Positions 20,358 through 29,720 of a stretch of 64,000 bases of DNA are shown one piece after another. Positions within the stretch are counted from its first letter, which is position 1. Each line of letters begins with the position of its first letter. Position numbers and translations under genes: made by a program. The notes under the pieces were generated by a model that had not been told where the DNA came from, did not search any database, and worked only from the letters and a program-made list of their open reading frames with translations. The DNA is from Roseburia lenta (GTDB taxonomy: Bacteria > Bacillota > Clostridia > Lachnospirales > Lachnospiraceae), in the NCBI RefSeq assembly GCF_014287435.1, contig NZ_JACOPG010000002.1, positions 674,111-738,110 on the forward strand, read 5' to 3'.

Positions 20358-20930
20358 ATGGGACTTGTTGAACTCATGTTGATGGGCGTAGGACTTGCTA
20401 TGGACGCATTTGCCGTGTCTATTTGCAAGGGTCTTGCCATGCGCAAGGTCAACAAAAAGCAATGTTTTGTCATTGCGCTTTTCTTTGGCGGATTTCAGGC
20501 GTTGATGCCATTTGTTGGATGGCTCTTGGGAAGTCAGTTCGCAGATAAGATCAGCGCGATCGATCATTGGATTGCATTTGTTTTGCTTGCTTATATTGGC
20601 GGCAAGATGATGGCAGAGGCAATCAGGGAAAAGGATGAAGTCGTAGAGATTGATCAGATGGATCCGCCACTTGATATCAAGGAAATGTTCATTTTGGCGA
20701 TCGCGACCAGTATCGATGCGCTGGCGGTTGGCATCACATTTTCATTTTTGGAAGTTAACATTGTGGAAGCCATTACGATCATAGGTCTGGTAACGGCGGT
20801 CATATCTGCGATCGGTGTCTTTGTTGGTAACATTTTTGGAAACAAATACAAGGCGAAAGCAGAACTGGTAGGTGGTCTGATCTTAGTATTACTGGGATTA
20901 AAAATTTTGACCGAGCATCTGTTGGGATAA
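20358..20930 (+). CDS. mntP: Manganese efflux pump MntP
   Basis: A 190-residue, six-segment membrane protein. The paired family motifs are GVGLAMDAFAVSICKGL (Asp16) near the N-terminus and IATSIDALAVGITFSF in the middle, with ALFFGGFQALMPFVGW between. MntP exports Mn2+ and prevents toxicity. A yybP-ykoY-type leader directly upstream supports the assignment strongly. RBS AAGGAAG precedes ATG 20358. A CaCA exchanger follows 33 bases downstream, probably on the same transcript. Confidence 0.95.
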   Translation: MGLVELMLMGVGLAMDAFAVSICKGLAMRKVNKKQCFVIALFFGGFQALMPFVGWLLGSQFADKISAIDHWIAFVLLAYIGGKMMAEAIREKDEVVEIDQMDPPLDIKEMFILAIATSIDALAVGITFSFLEVNIVEAITIIGLVTAVISAIGVFVGNIFGNKYKAKAELVGGLILVLLGLKILTEHLLG

Positions 20931-20963
20931 GAGAAGGGCAGTATATTTATAGGAGGAAAAGAA

Positions 20964-21941
20964 ATGGCAGTAACAATTTTAAAGGCAGTGGTCGTACTGA
21001 TCATTGGTTTTGTATTATTAGTAAAGGGAGCAGATTTCTTTGTTGAAGGTGCTTCATCGGTTGCAAAGATGTTAAAGGTTCCATCACTCATCATCGGTAT
21101 GACGATCGTTGCAATGGGAACCAGTTTACCGGAGACATCTGTAAGTATTGCGGCATCCATGAACAATCAGAATACACTTGCGGTCAGCAATGTTGTCGGA
21201 TCCAATATCTTTAATCTGATGGTCGTACTTGGTATCTGTGCAGTGATCTCAAAGTTACAGGTAAGCCGGGATGTCTTAAAAAGAGACTATCCGTTTTCTG
21301 TGCTATGTGCCATTCTACTGCTTGTTTGCGGATGCATTGGCATGGAACTGGGGCGTATCGATGGAATTGCCTTCTTGGTCATCTTTGTAGGATTTATCGT
21401 AGTTTTGATCAAGAGTGCAATGGATGCAAGAAAGCGTGGAGAAATCTCTGAAAAAGAGCGTGAGATGAACGAAGAGATGAGTGAAATGAAAGAACAGCCC
21501 GTCTGGAAATCCATTATCTATATCGTAGGTGGCGCTATTGCTATCAAATATGGCGGCGATTGGGTTGTAGACTCTGCCTCTACCATTGCTACAAGTTTTG
21601 GTATCAGTGCAACGCTTGTCGGGCTTACCATCTGTTCCGTTGGAACATCTTTACCGGAACTTGTGACATCCATTGTGGCAGCCAGAAAGAATGAATTGGA
21701 TATGGCAGTTGGCAATGTCGTTGGATCGAATGTCTTCAATATTCTGATGGTGCTGGGTGTTGCGGCAACCATCAGCCCGATCACTTTCCTTATGGAGAAC
21801 GTGATCGACATTATCGTGCTTTTAGTATTCTCACTGATCACATGGGTATTTTGCATAACCAAAAAGGAAATCGGCAAAAAGGAAGGCATCATCATGCTGG
21901 TTCTGTATGCTATTTATCTTGTCTATATTTGCCTGAGATAA
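20964..21941 (+). CDS. CaCA-family sodium/calcium-type exchanger (YrbG-like), first copy
   Basis: A 325-residue exchanger with two inverted halves. Alpha-1 reads GMTIVAMGTSLPE with NVVGSNIFNLM, and alpha-2 reads GLTICSVGTSLPE with NVVGSNVFNI. A charged cytoplasmic loop (about residues 155-175) separates them, and about ten membrane segments are visible. The family usually swaps Na+ or H+ for Ca2+. Being downstream of mntP under a Mn2+-type leader suggests that this member handles Mn2+, or is at least induced by it. RBS AGGAGG precedes ATG 20964. A terminator follows. Confidence 0.88.
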   Translation: MAVTILKAVVVLIIGFVLLVKGADFFVEGASSVAKMLKVPSLIIGMTIVAMGTSLPETSVSIAASMNNQNTLAVSNVVGSNIFNLMVVLGICAVISKLQVSRDVLKRDYPFSVLCAILLLVCGCIGMELGRIDGIAFLVIFVGFIVVLIKSAMDARKRGEISEKEREMNEEMSEMKEQPVWKSIIYIVGGAIAIKYGGDWVVDSASTIATSFGISATLVGLTICSVGTSLPELVTSIVAARKNELDMAVGNVVGSNVFNILMVLGVAATISPITFLMENVIDIIVLLVFSLITWVFCITKKEIGKKEGIIMLVLYAIYLVYICLR

Positions 21942-21958
21942 AATATTATTTAACTATT

Positions 21959-21986
21959 AAAATAGCCGCCTGTGGGCGGCTATTTT
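21959..21986 (+). terminator. Terminator after the mntP operon
   Basis: Perfect 12-bp stem AAAATAGCCGCC/GGCGGCTATTTT with loop TGTG. Confidence 0.85.
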
Positions 21987-22067
21987 GCTTTCTATCATTA
22001 TAATCATGTTTATTGCAAAAGAGGATATCCTGTTTAAAAATAAGTTATTATGGGATATAATAAGACC

Positions 22068-22496
22068 ATGGAAAATACAGAGATCATAAGTTTCATAGAG
22101 CAAGCCATCGAGGCAAGAAAAAATGCATATACGCCCTATTCCCACTTTGCTGTCGGTGCAGCACTTTTGGGAAAAACTGGCAGGATCTACACAGGATGCA
22201 ATATTGAAAACGCGGCATACACACCGACAAATTGTGCTGAGCGGACAGCGTTTTTTAAGGCAGTCAGCCAGGGCGAGCACGAATTTTCAGCCATTGCCAT
22301 TGTGGGTGGCAGGGCAGACATGACTTGTGCGCAGATCTGTCCGCCGTGTGGTGTCTGTCGTCAGGTCATGCGGGAATTTTGCAAGGACGAATTTTTGATC
22401 TATCTGGGAAAGCAGACGCCGGAGGGAGAGATCTCTTACCGGACGATGACATTAGGTCAACTTTTACCGGAAAGTTTTGGACCGGATAATTTATAA
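22068..22496 (+). CDS. cdd: Cytidine deaminase
   Basis: Deaminates cytidine and deoxycytidine to uridine and deoxyuridine in nucleoside salvage. The zinc and catalytic motifs are NCAERTAFF (Cys56, Glu58) and PPCGVCRQ, and the substrate region is YSHFAVGAALL. ATG 22068 gives 142 residues, close to the family norm. An ATG at 22050 is also in frame, but neither has a strong ribosome site (GGGA at 22052-22055 favours 22068). It heads a cdd-udp-deoB run that moves pyrimidine nucleosides towards uracil and ribose-5-phosphate. Confidence 0.94.
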   Translation: MENTEIISFIEQAIEARKNAYTPYSHFAVGAALLGKTGRIYTGCNIENAAYTPTNCAERTAFFKAVSQGEHEFSAIAIVGGRADMTCAQICPPCGVCRQVMREFCKDEFLIYLGKQTPEGEISYRTMTLGQLLPESFGPDNL

Positions 22497-22556
22497 GATG
22501 AGCCAAAGGGGATACTCCATATGGCAAAAGGAACGTCCCTAAAAAGGAGGTAACGT

Positions 22557-23348
22557 ATGGTTGATTACACAGAAGGGTCCGGCAAACAGTATCATACCGG
22601 AATCGGACCGGAAGACATTGGAAAATATGTGATCCTGCCGGGAGATCCCAAGCGTTGTGCCAAGATCGCTGAACATTTTACGGATGCGCATTTGGTGGCA
22701 GATAGTAGAGAGTTTGTTACATACACAGGGATGCTGGATGGGGAAAAAGTCAGTGTGACTTCAACCGGGATCGGTGGACCGTCGGCAGCCATCGCCCTTG
22801 AGGAATTGTCAAAGGCAGGTGCGCATACCTTTATCCGTGTGGGTACTTGCGGTGGCATGCAGCAGGATGTATGTGGAGGTGACATAGTGATCGCCAGCGG
22901 TGCTGTCCGTATGGAAGGGACTAGCCGGGAATATGCACCGATCGAGTATCCGGCAGTAGCGGATGTCGATGTCATGCATGCCTTGATACAGGCAGCAAAA
23001 GAGAAAGAAATCACATATCACGCCGGTGTTGTCCAGTGTAAGGATTCTTTCTTCGGACAGCATGAGCCGGAGGTCATGCCGGTATCCTATGAACTGGAGA
23101 ATAAGTGGCAGGCATGGCTTCGGATGGGCTGTCTGGCATCCGAGATGGAATCTGCGGCACTCTTTATTGCAGGCAGTTTTCTGCGGGTGCGCGTGGGATC
23201 CTGCTTTTTGGTTGTGGCAAATCAGGAGCGTGCCAAGTTGGGACTTTCCAATGCACAGGTACATGATACGGAACTGGCGATTGAGACAGCCGTGGATGCC
23301 CTTCGAATCTTAATCCGGGATGACAAGACAGGATTAGAAGTATTGTAA
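22557..23348 (+). CDS. udp: Uridine phosphorylase
   Basis: Cleaves uridine with phosphate to uracil and ribose-1-phosphate. The 263 residues carry the nucleoside phosphorylase family features: [57 protein letters not shown] and [10 protein letters not shown] strong AAGGAGG site precedes ATG 22557. The position between cdd and deoB fits pyrimidine nucleoside salvage. A purine-nucleoside specificity is less likely but not ruled out. Confidence 0.92.
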   Translation: MVDYTEGSGKQYHTGIGPEDIGKYVILPGDPKRCAKIAEHFTDAHLVADSREFVTYTGMLDGEKVSVTSTGIGGPSAAIALEELSKAGAHTFIRVGTCGGMQQDVCGGDIVIASGAVRMEGTSREYAPIEYPAVADVDVMHALIQAAKEKEITYHAGVVQCKDSFFGQHEPEVMPVSYELENKWQAWLRMGCLASEMESAALFIAGSFLRVRVGSCFLVVANQERAKLGLSNAQVHDTELAIETAVDALRILIRDDKTGLEVL

Positions 23349-23393
23349 ATGCTAAAGATATTAGAGTAGATCAGGAAGAAAGAAGGAATTGTA

Positions 23394-24584
23394 ATGTATC
23401 GTTACAAACGTGTTTTTCTCATTGTTATGGATTCACTTGGCATTGGCGCCATGCCGGATTCCGACAAATTCGGTGATTTTGGTGTGGATACTTTAGGACA
23501 CATTGCAGAGAAGATGGATTCCTTTACCATACCCAATCTCCGGCGGCTTGGCATGGCAAATCTAAAAGCGATGGATAAAGTAGATCCGGTAGAAAGCCCT
23601 CTTGCCTACTATGCGCCCCTGCGTGAAAAAAGCAATGGCAAGGACACCATGACCGGACATTGGGAAATGATGGGGATTGAGACGACAAAACCTTTCATTA
23701 CCTTTACAGAACATGGTTTTCCGCCGGAACTCATCAAGGAGTTGGAGGAGCGTACCGGTCGCCATATCATTGGTAACAAGGCGGCAAGTGGTACGGAAAT
23801 TCTGGACGAACTGGGTGAGGAAGAGATCGAAAAAGGCCACCTGATCGTATACACATCTGCGGATTCCGTATTGCAGATCTGTGGCAATGAGGAGACCATG
23901 GGACTGGAAAATCTCTACCACTACTGCGAGATTGCAAGAGAACTTACCATGAAAGACGAGTGGCGGGTTGGACGTGTGATCGCAAGACCTTATGTTGGAA
24001 AGAAAAAGGGTCAATTTGTCCGTACCAGCAACCGGCATGATTATGCCTTGGAACCTACAGGAAAGACCGTTTTGAACAGTCTAAAAGACGCGGGATTTGA
24101 TGTGATCTCCGTTGGCAAGATCAATGATATTTTTGTCGGTCAGGGTATTACGGAAAGTAACCGGTCCAAGAGCAGTGTGCATGGTATGGAGCAGACCATC
24201 GAGATCGCAAAGCGTGATTTTTGCGGGCTATGCTTTGTCAATCTGGTGGATTTTGATGCTCTTTGGGGGCACAGGCGCAATCCGATTGGTTATGGGCAGG
24301 AGATCGAGCGGTTTGATGTCAAGTTGGGTCAACTGCTCCCGGTACTCCGGGAGGACGATCTTTTGATCATCACGGCAGACCACGGAAATGATCCGACCTA
24401 TACCGGGACGGATCATACCAGAGAAAAGGTGCCGTTTCTTGCGTATTCCAAGAAACACAAAGGCAGCGGACCTTTACCGGAAGAAGATACCTTTGCGGTG
24501 ATCGGCGCGACGATCGCAGACAATTTTTCCCTTGCAATGCCAGAGCATACGATCGGGCACTCAATTCTTGACAGTCTGCGATAA
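23394..24584 (+). CDS. deoB: Phosphopentomutase
   Basis: Converts (deoxy)ribose-1-phosphate to the 5-phosphate, linking nucleoside phosphorolysis to central metabolism. The 396 residues follow the alkaline phosphatase superfamily plan. The metal-binding start is [13 protein letters not shown], the activated threonine is Thr85 in GKDTMTGHW, and the C-terminal metal site includes [17 protein letters not shown]. It is the third gene of the salvage run, with a purine-rich ribosome site before ATG 23394. Confidence 0.97.
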   Translation: MYRYKRVFLIVMDSLGIGAMPDSDKFGDFGVDTLGHIAEKMDSFTIPNLRRLGMANLKAMDKVDPVESPLAYYAPLREKSNGKDTMTGHWEMMGIETTKPFITFTEHGFPPELIKELEERTGRHIIGNKAASGTEILDELGEEEIEKGHLIVYTSADSVLQICGNEETMGLENLYHYCEIARELTMKDEWRVGRVIARPYVGKKKGQFVRTSNRHDYALEPTGKTVLNSLKDAGFDVISVGKINDIFVGQGITESNRSKSSVHGMEQTIEIAKRDFCGLCFVNLVDFDALWGHRRNPIGYGQEIERFDVKLGQLLPVLREDDLLIITADHGNDPTYTGTDHTREKVPFLAYSKKHKGSGPLPEEDTFAVIGATIADNFSLAMPEHTIGHSILDSLR

Positions 24585-24588
24585 TACG

Positions 24589-24618
24589 TTGAAAAGCGCG
24601 CCATAATAATGTTATAAT
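24589..24618 (+). promoter_or_regulatory. Promoter of the zinc-ribbon/metG unit
   Basis: TTGAAA (24589-24594), 18-base spacer, TATAAT (24613-24618), 54 bases before the gene start. Confidence 0.65.
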
Positions 24619-24671
24619 GACAGAATATATCAGTATGACTTTGACAAATTTATCTAAAGGAGGAAAAACAA

Positions 24672-25136
24672 ATGGATTTTTTCAGTAAATTAGGTGATTC
24701 TATCGTAAGTGCAACACAGGAAGTCGGCGAAAAGGCAAAGGGCATGACGGATGTTGCAAAGTTACAGTATGAGATGCGTTCAAAGGAAGATTTTTTGAAC
24801 AAGCAGTATCAGGAGATCGGTAAGATCTTCTATCAGGAGAATAAAGATGCCGCACCAGAGGCATATACCTCACTTTTTGAGGAAGTAGTAGCAGCACAGA
24901 AGCGGATCGAGGAGATCAAGGAGCAGATCGCATACACCAAGGGCGGTAAGGCATGCCCGAAGTGTGGCGCTGTTGTAAGTGGTAGCGCTGCTTTCTGTAG
25001 CAAGTGTGGTGCAAAGATGGACGAGGACATTTTCGAGGATGAAGATGAGGTCGTAACCGAAGAAAAGACAGACGAAGTCGCTGAGGAGACCGTAGAGACT
25101 GTTTCCGGCGAAGTCGTTGAAGAAGATGAAGAGTAG
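24672..25136 (+). CDS. Zinc-ribbon protein with coiled coil and acidic tail
   Basis: A 154-residue protein of unknown function. Residues 1-95 are largely helical and predicted to coil (KLGDSIVSATQEVGEKAKG, EEVVAAQKRIEEIKEQIAY). A zinc ribbon follows with paired CPKCG and CSKCG knuckles about 16 residues apart. The last 40 residues are almost all Glu, Asp, Val and Thr. Such proteins are widespread in Lachnospiraceae. It has its own promoter and a strong GGAGG site. Only 15 bases separate it from metG, so the two are probably cotranscribed. Confidence 0.75.
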   Translation: MDFFSKLGDSIVSATQEVGEKAKGMTDVAKLQYEMRSKEDFLNKQYQEIGKIFYQENKDAAPEAYTSLFEEVVAAQKRIEEIKEQIAYTKGGKACPKCGAVVSGSAAFCSKCGAKMDEDIFEDEDEVVTEEKTDEVAEETVETVSGEVVEEDEE

Positions 25137-25151
25137 GAGTTAGAAGTTAAA

Positions 25152-27119
25152 ATGTCAAACAAAGGAAAGTATTACATTACTACCGCCATTGCATATACCT
25201 CAGGCAAGCCGCATATCGGCAATACCTATGAGATCATCCTGGCGGACAGTATTGCTCGTTTTAAAAGACAGGAAGGATATGATGTATTTTTCCAGACAGG
25301 ATCAGATGAACACGGACAGAAGATCGAGTTAAAGGCAAAGGAAGCCGGTATCACACCAAAGGAATTTGTAGACAATGTATCTACAGAGATCAAGCGTATC
25401 TGGGATCTGATGAATACTTCTTATGACAAGTTCATCCGTACTACGGATGAGGATCACGAGAAGCAGGTAAAGAAGATCTTCAAAAAGTTATACGATCAGG
25501 GCGATATTTACAAGGGTGCCTATGAAGGCTTGTATTGTACCCCATGTGAGTCTTTCTGGACAGAATCGCAGTTGGATGAGAATGGCTGCTGTCCGGACTG
25601 TGGCAGACCGGTACAGCCGGCAAAGGAAGAAGCCTATTTCTTCAAGATGAGCAAGTATGCCGATCGTCTGATCGAGCATATCAATACACATCCGGAGTTT
25701 ATTCAGCCGGTATCCCGCAAGAATGAGATGATGAACAACTTCCTCTTGCCGGGACTGCAGGATCTTTGCGTATCCCGTACATCCTTTAGTTGGGGTATTC
25801 CGGTAGATTTTGATCCAAAGCATGTTACCTATGTATGGTTAGATGCCCTTACCAACTATATCACCGGTATCGGTTATGACTGCGACGGCAATTCTTCTGA
25901 CCTTTTCAAAAAGAACTGGCCGGCAGACCTGCATCTGATCGGTAAAGATATCATCCGTTTCCATACCATTTATTGGCCGATCTTTTTGATGGCACTTGAC
26001 CTGCCGCTTCCAAAGCAGGTATTTGGTCATCCGTGGCTGATCCAGAGCGATGGCAAGATGAGCAAGTCCAAAGGAAATGTGCTTTATGCCGATGAACTTG
26101 TAGATTTCTTTGGCGTGGATGCCGTACGTTACTTTGTCCTGCATGAGATGCCATATGACAATGACGGTATTATCTCATGGGAACTTCTGGTTGAGCGTAT
26201 GAACTCTGACCTTGCAAATACACTTGGAAACCTGGTAAACCGTACCATTTCCATGAGCAATAAATATTTTGACGGTCTTGTTTGTGACAAAGGTGTAAAT
26301 GAGCCGGTAGATGATGATCTCAAGGCAGTTGTTACTTCTACCGTTTCCCGCGTGGAAGCCAAGATGGAAGATCTTCGTGTGGCAGATGCCATCACAGAAG
26401 TTTTCGCACTCTTCAAGCGCTGCAACAAGTATATTGATGAGACAATGCCATGGGCACTTGCCAAGGATGAGACCAAGCAGGATCGTCTGGCAACCGTTCT
26501 TTACAATTTGGTAGAGAGTATTTCCATCGGTGCTACCCTGCTTAAGAGTTTCATGCCGGAGACAACCGACCGTATCCTGACACAGTTAAATGCAAAAGAA
26601 GTCCCATACGAGGAACTTTCCACCTTTGGTCACTATGTCAGCGGAACCAAGGTGACAGATGCACCGGAGATCCTTTTTGCAAGATTGGATCTGGGCGAGG
26701 TCATGACAAAGGTTGCTGAACTCCATCCGCCGGTTGCAGCACCGCAGGAGGAGCCGGAAGAAGATGCAGATGTGATTGATATTGAGCCAAAGGATGAGAT
26801 CGGTTTTGACGATTTTACCAAGATGCAGTTTCAGGTAGGCGAGATCATCAAGTGTGAGGAAGTGCCAAAGTCTAAGAAGTTGCTTTGCTCACAGGTTCGC
26901 ATTGGCAGTCAGACCAAGCAGATCGTGTCCGGCATCAAGAAATACTACAGTGCCGAGGAGATGGTCGGAAAGAAGGTCATGGTTCTCGTGAACTTAAAGC
27001 CAGCCAAGTTGGCAGGTGTACTTTCCGAGGGAATGTTGCTTTGTGCAGAGGACGCAGAGGGCAATCTGTCACTCATGACACCGGAAAAAGACATGCCGGC
27101 AGGCGCAGAGATCTGTTAA
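25152..27119 (+). CDS. metG: Methionyl-tRNA synthetase
   Basis: Charges initiator and elongator tRNA-Met. The 655 residues include the class I HIGH motif in GKPHIGNTYE, a zinc knuckle (CTPCESF, CCPDCG), KMSKS in GKMSKSKGN, an anticodon-binding helical domain and an appended C-terminal tRNA-binding domain from about 555 (DDFTKMQFQVGEIIKCEEVP). The appended domain is typical of the longer dimeric form. A Glu/Asp-rich linker joins the two. The spacer after the gene holds a hairpin without a T-run. Confidence 0.97.
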   Translation: MSNKGKYYITTAIAYTSGKPHIGNTYEIILADSIARFKRQEGYDVFFQTGSDEHGQKIELKAKEAGITPKEFVDNVSTEIKRIWDLMNTSYDKFIRTTDEDHEKQVKKIFKKLYDQGDIYKGAYEGLYCTPCESFWTESQLDENGCCPDCGRPVQPAKEEAYFFKMSKYADRLIEHINTHPEFIQPVSRKNEMMNNFLLPGLQDLCVSRTSFSWGIPVDFDPKHVTYVWLDALTNYITGIGYDCDGNSSDLFKKNWPADLHLIGKDIIRFHTIYWPIFLMALDLPLPKQVFGHPWLIQSDGKMSKSKGNVLYADELVDFFGVDAVRYFVLHEMPYDNDGIISWELLVERMNSDLANTLGNLVNRTISMSNKYFDGLVCDKGVNEPVDDDLKAVVTSTVSRVEAKMEDLRVADAITEVFALFKRCNKYIDETMPWALAKDETKQDRLATVLYNLVESISIGATLLKSFMPETTDRILTQLNAKEVPYEELSTFGHYVSGTKVTDAPEILFARLDLGEVMTKVAELHPPVAAPQEEPEEDADVIDIEPKDEIGFDDFTKMQFQVGEIIKCEEVPKSKKLLCSQVRIGSQTKQIVSGIKKYYSAEEMVGKKVMVLVNLKPAKLAGVLSEGMLLCAEDAEGNLSLMTPEKDMPAGAEIC

Positions 27120-27141
27120 TCAAACACTATAATCATAACTT

Positions 27142-27170
27142 CAGGGTCAGGTCGGATTGGTCTGACCCTG
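27142..27170 (+). other. Hairpin in the metG-tatD spacer
   Basis: Perfect 9-bp inverted repeat CAGGGTCAG/CTGACCCTG with an 11-base loop and no T-run downstream. It is more likely an mRNA processing or stability element than a terminator. Confidence 0.45.
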
Positions 27171-27210
27171 CAAGTGTCTATAAGATTACTTTAAATGAAG
27201 AGAGAAAAAG

Positions 27211-27999
27211 ATGATATTTGAAAGTCATGCACATTATGATGACAGACAATTTGATGTGGATCGGGAGGATTTATTGAGAGTTCTCCCATCCAAAAATGTA
27301 GGTATCGTTGTCAATGTGGGAGCAGATATGAAATCTTCTGCATCCAGCGTCGCATTGGCACAGTCTTATGATTATATTTACGCAGCCGTTGGCGTGCACC
27401 CGGACGAGGTGGAGTCTATGGATGCGGCTTGTATTGACCGCCTCCGGCAGATGGCGCAGGATCCAAGGGTTCTTGCCATCGGAGAGATCGGGCTTGATTA
27501 TTTCCGCAAGGAGGGACATGCCTGCAAAGATACACAAAAATACTGGTTCCGTCAGCAGTTGGATCTGGCAGTAGAGTTAGAAAAACCTTTTATCATACAT
27601 TCCAGAGATGCGGCGGAAGATACCATGGAGATTTTGCAGGAATTCGGAAAAGCCCACCCGGATATCAAGCACCCGGGTGTCATTCATTGTTATTCCTATT
27701 CGCCGGAAATGGCAAAGCAATACATTGCCATGGGCTACTATATCGGGATCGGCGGTGTAGTTACCTTTAAAAATGCCAAAAAATTGGTTGAGACGGCAAA
27801 GGAGATTCCGCTTGAGCGTATTCTGGTGGAAACAGACAGTCCTTATCTTTGCCCGGAGCCAAACCGTGGCAAGCGCAATGATTCATCGCAGATTCGCTAT
27901 GTGATCGATAAGATTGCAGACATCCGCGGCATTTTGCCGGAAGAAGTAGAAAAGCAGACAGAGATCAATGCAAGAAACATGTATGGTCTATTACAATAG
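27211..27999 (+). CDS. tatD: TatD-family metal-dependent hydrolase
   Basis: A 262-residue TIM-barrel hydrolase. The metal ligands begin with FESHAHYDD (His6, His8), continue with GEIGLDYF, HSRDAAEDT and HCYSYSPEMA, and end with ETDSPYL. TatD proteins act as 3'-5' DNA/RNA exonucleases. The gene is followed 15 bases later by rsmA, a pairing common in Firmicutes. The ribosome site is GAGAG upstream of ATG 27211. Confidence 0.93.
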   Translation: MIFESHAHYDDRQFDVDREDLLRVLPSKNVGIVVNVGADMKSSASSVALAQSYDYIYAAVGVHPDEVESMDAACIDRLRQMAQDPRVLAIGEIGLDYFRKEGHACKDTQKYWFRQQLDLAVELEKPFIIHSRDAAEDTMEILQEFGKAHPDIKHPGVIHCYSYSPEMAKQYIAMGYYIGIGGVVTFKNAKKLVETAKEIPLERILVETDSPYLCPEPNRGKRNDSSQIRYVIDKIADIRGILPEEVEKQTEINARNMYGLLQ

Positions 28000-28014
28000 A
28001 AATTAGGAGTTACT

Positions 28015-28884
28015 ATGGCATATTTAGGAAATCCAGCCTATACGATGGCGGTCTTAGAAAAACACGGCTTCCATTTTCAAAAAAAATATGGGCAGAACTT
28101 TTTGATCGATACGCATATTCTGGAAAAGATCATCGATGCGGCCGAGATCACAAAGGATGATTTTGTCTTAGAGATCGGACCGGGTATCGGTACTATGACC
28201 CAGTATCTGTGCGAAGCCGCCAGAGAGGTCGTAGCAGTCGAGATCGATACCAATCTTTTGCCGGTCTTGGACGATACCTTAAAGGAATACGACAATGTGA
28301 CGGTTTTAAATGAGGACATCCTCAAAGTGGATATTGCATCCCTTGCCGGAGAAAAAAATAGCGGAAAGCCGATCAAGGTCGTGGCAAATCTGCCATATTA
28401 CATTACGACGCCGATCATTATGGGCTTGTTTGAGAGCCATGTGCCGCTGGCATCCATTACCATTATGGTACAAAAGGAAGTTGCCGATCGCATGCAGGTA
28501 GGACCTGGCACCAAGGATTACGGTGCGCTTTCTTTGGCAGTACAGTATTTTGCAAAGCCGGAGGTCGTCTGTGTCGTGCCACCGACCTGTTTTGTACCAC
28601 AGCCAAAGGTCGCAAGTTCTGTGATCCGCCTGACCTGTCACGAAAAGCCGCCGGTTGAGATCACGGATGAAGGATTTTTGTTTCGTGTGATCCGCGCATC
28701 TTTCAACCAGAGACGAAAGACGCTGGCAAACGGACTCAACAATGCACCGACCATTCCGGTCGCCAAGGAAGACATTATCGCGACCATCGAGGAACTGGGC
28801 TATCCGGCTTCTGTGCGTGGTGAAACCCTTTCCCTGGAAGAATTTGCGCGTCTGAGCGAAGCCTTAAAAAAGAAAGTACATTGA
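28015..28884 (+). CDS. rsmA: 16S rRNA dimethyladenosine transferase RsmA (KsgA)
   Basis: Methylates two adjacent adenosines near the 3' end of 16S rRNA (m6,2A at 1518/1519). The 289 residues show the SAM-binding motif LEIGPGIGTMTQYL, the acidic loop VAVEID, and the catalytic NLPYYITTPI. QNFLIDTHILEKI near the N-terminus is typical. RBS TAGGAGT precedes ATG 28015. Loss of this enzyme confers kasugamycin resistance in other bacteria; here the gene is intact. Confidence 0.97.
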   Translation: MAYLGNPAYTMAVLEKHGFHFQKKYGQNFLIDTHILEKIIDAAEITKDDFVLEIGPGIGTMTQYLCEAAREVVAVEIDTNLLPVLDDTLKEYDNVTVLNEDILKVDIASLAGEKNSGKPIKVVANLPYYITTPIIMGLFESHVPLASITIMVQKEVADRMQVGPGTKDYGALSLAVQYFAKPEVVCVVPPTCFVPQPKVASSVIRLTCHEKPPVEITDEGFLFRVIRASFNQRRKTLANGLNNAPTIPVAKEDIIATIEELGYPASVRGETLSLEEFARLSEALKKKVH

Positions 28885-28933
28885 TCGTATAAAATCTTTC
28901 ATTTCAGCCATCCTATGAGTAGGAGGTAGTGGA

Positions 28934-29671
28934 ATGAAGAGACAGAGTGAATATATAAAAAATCATCGTTTATCCTATCAGATAGCGGGAATTATGCTGA
29001 TTATTGCCACGGTTGGATTCACGCTGATGTATTTTTATCAGAAGAATGTCATGCAGCGGCAGGAGGCAAAGCAGGAAAGTCTTGCAGAGGAAGAAAGCCA
29101 GTCGGTATCCGGCACGGTAGAGCCAAAGACCTCGACTGTAGATATGGAAGCCCTGCAAAAGGAGCGTTACGAGGCAAGCCTTGCAGAGAGGGACTCCCAG
29201 CAGACAGCCGAGCAGAGCGTGATCGAGCAGGTGGCAGAGACATCCGCGATCACCTTACATTTCCCGGACGAATTGACCTGGCCGGTCGATGGCAAGGTGC
29301 TGATCGACTACAGCATGGAGCAGACGGTGTATTTTAAGACATTACAGCAATACCAGTGCAACCCGGCACTGATCATCGGAGCAGAGGTCAATGACGAAGT
29401 CGTTAGCGCCTGTGCGGGAAAGATAACATCCATTTTAAATGATGCAAAAACGGGAACGACAGTAACAATGGACTTGGGAGATGGTTACGAGGCTGTCTAT
29501 GGTCAGTTGAAGGAGATTCCGGTTGCAACAGGCGAGTATGTTGCAGCAGGCCAGTGCATAGGATATATCAGCCAGCCATCAAAATATTATTCAGCAGAAG
29601 GAGCAAACCTGTATTTTGAGTTGCGAAAGGATGGAAACCCAGTAAATCCGCAGGATTTTTTGCAACAATAA
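28934..29671 (+). CDS. Membrane-anchored M23-like protein, zinc ligands degenerate
   Basis: A 245-residue protein with a short cytoplasmic start, one membrane segment (about 17-35), an acidic Gln/Glu/Ser-rich linker (about 40-105) and a C-terminal LytM/M23-type beta domain. The fold is recognisable (LTWPVDGKVLIDYS, GYEAVYGQLKEIPVATGEYV, LYFELRKDGNPVNPQDFL). The zinc-binding residues are not: the usual HxxxD, and the HxH of the active site, are replaced by Asn, Gly, Tyr. It is therefore probably a structural or scaffold protein, comparable in layout to SpoIIQ, rather than a peptidase. It follows rsmA with its own AGGAGG site. Confidence 0.75.
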   Translation: MKRQSEYIKNHRLSYQIAGIMLIIATVGFTLMYFYQKNVMQRQEAKQESLAEEESQSVSGTVEPKTSTVDMEALQKERYEASLAERDSQQTAEQSVIEQVAETSAITLHFPDELTWPVDGKVLIDYSMEQTVYFKTLQQYQCNPALIIGAEVNDEVVSACAGKITSILNDAKTGTTVTMDLGDGYEAVYGQLKEIPVATGEYVAAGQCIGYISQPSKYYSAEGANLYFELRKDGNPVNPQDFLQQ

Positions 29672-29720
29672 GAAAAATTCGGTAATAGATTTTTCAAAAT
29701 GACAGGTTTATAATGGGCGT

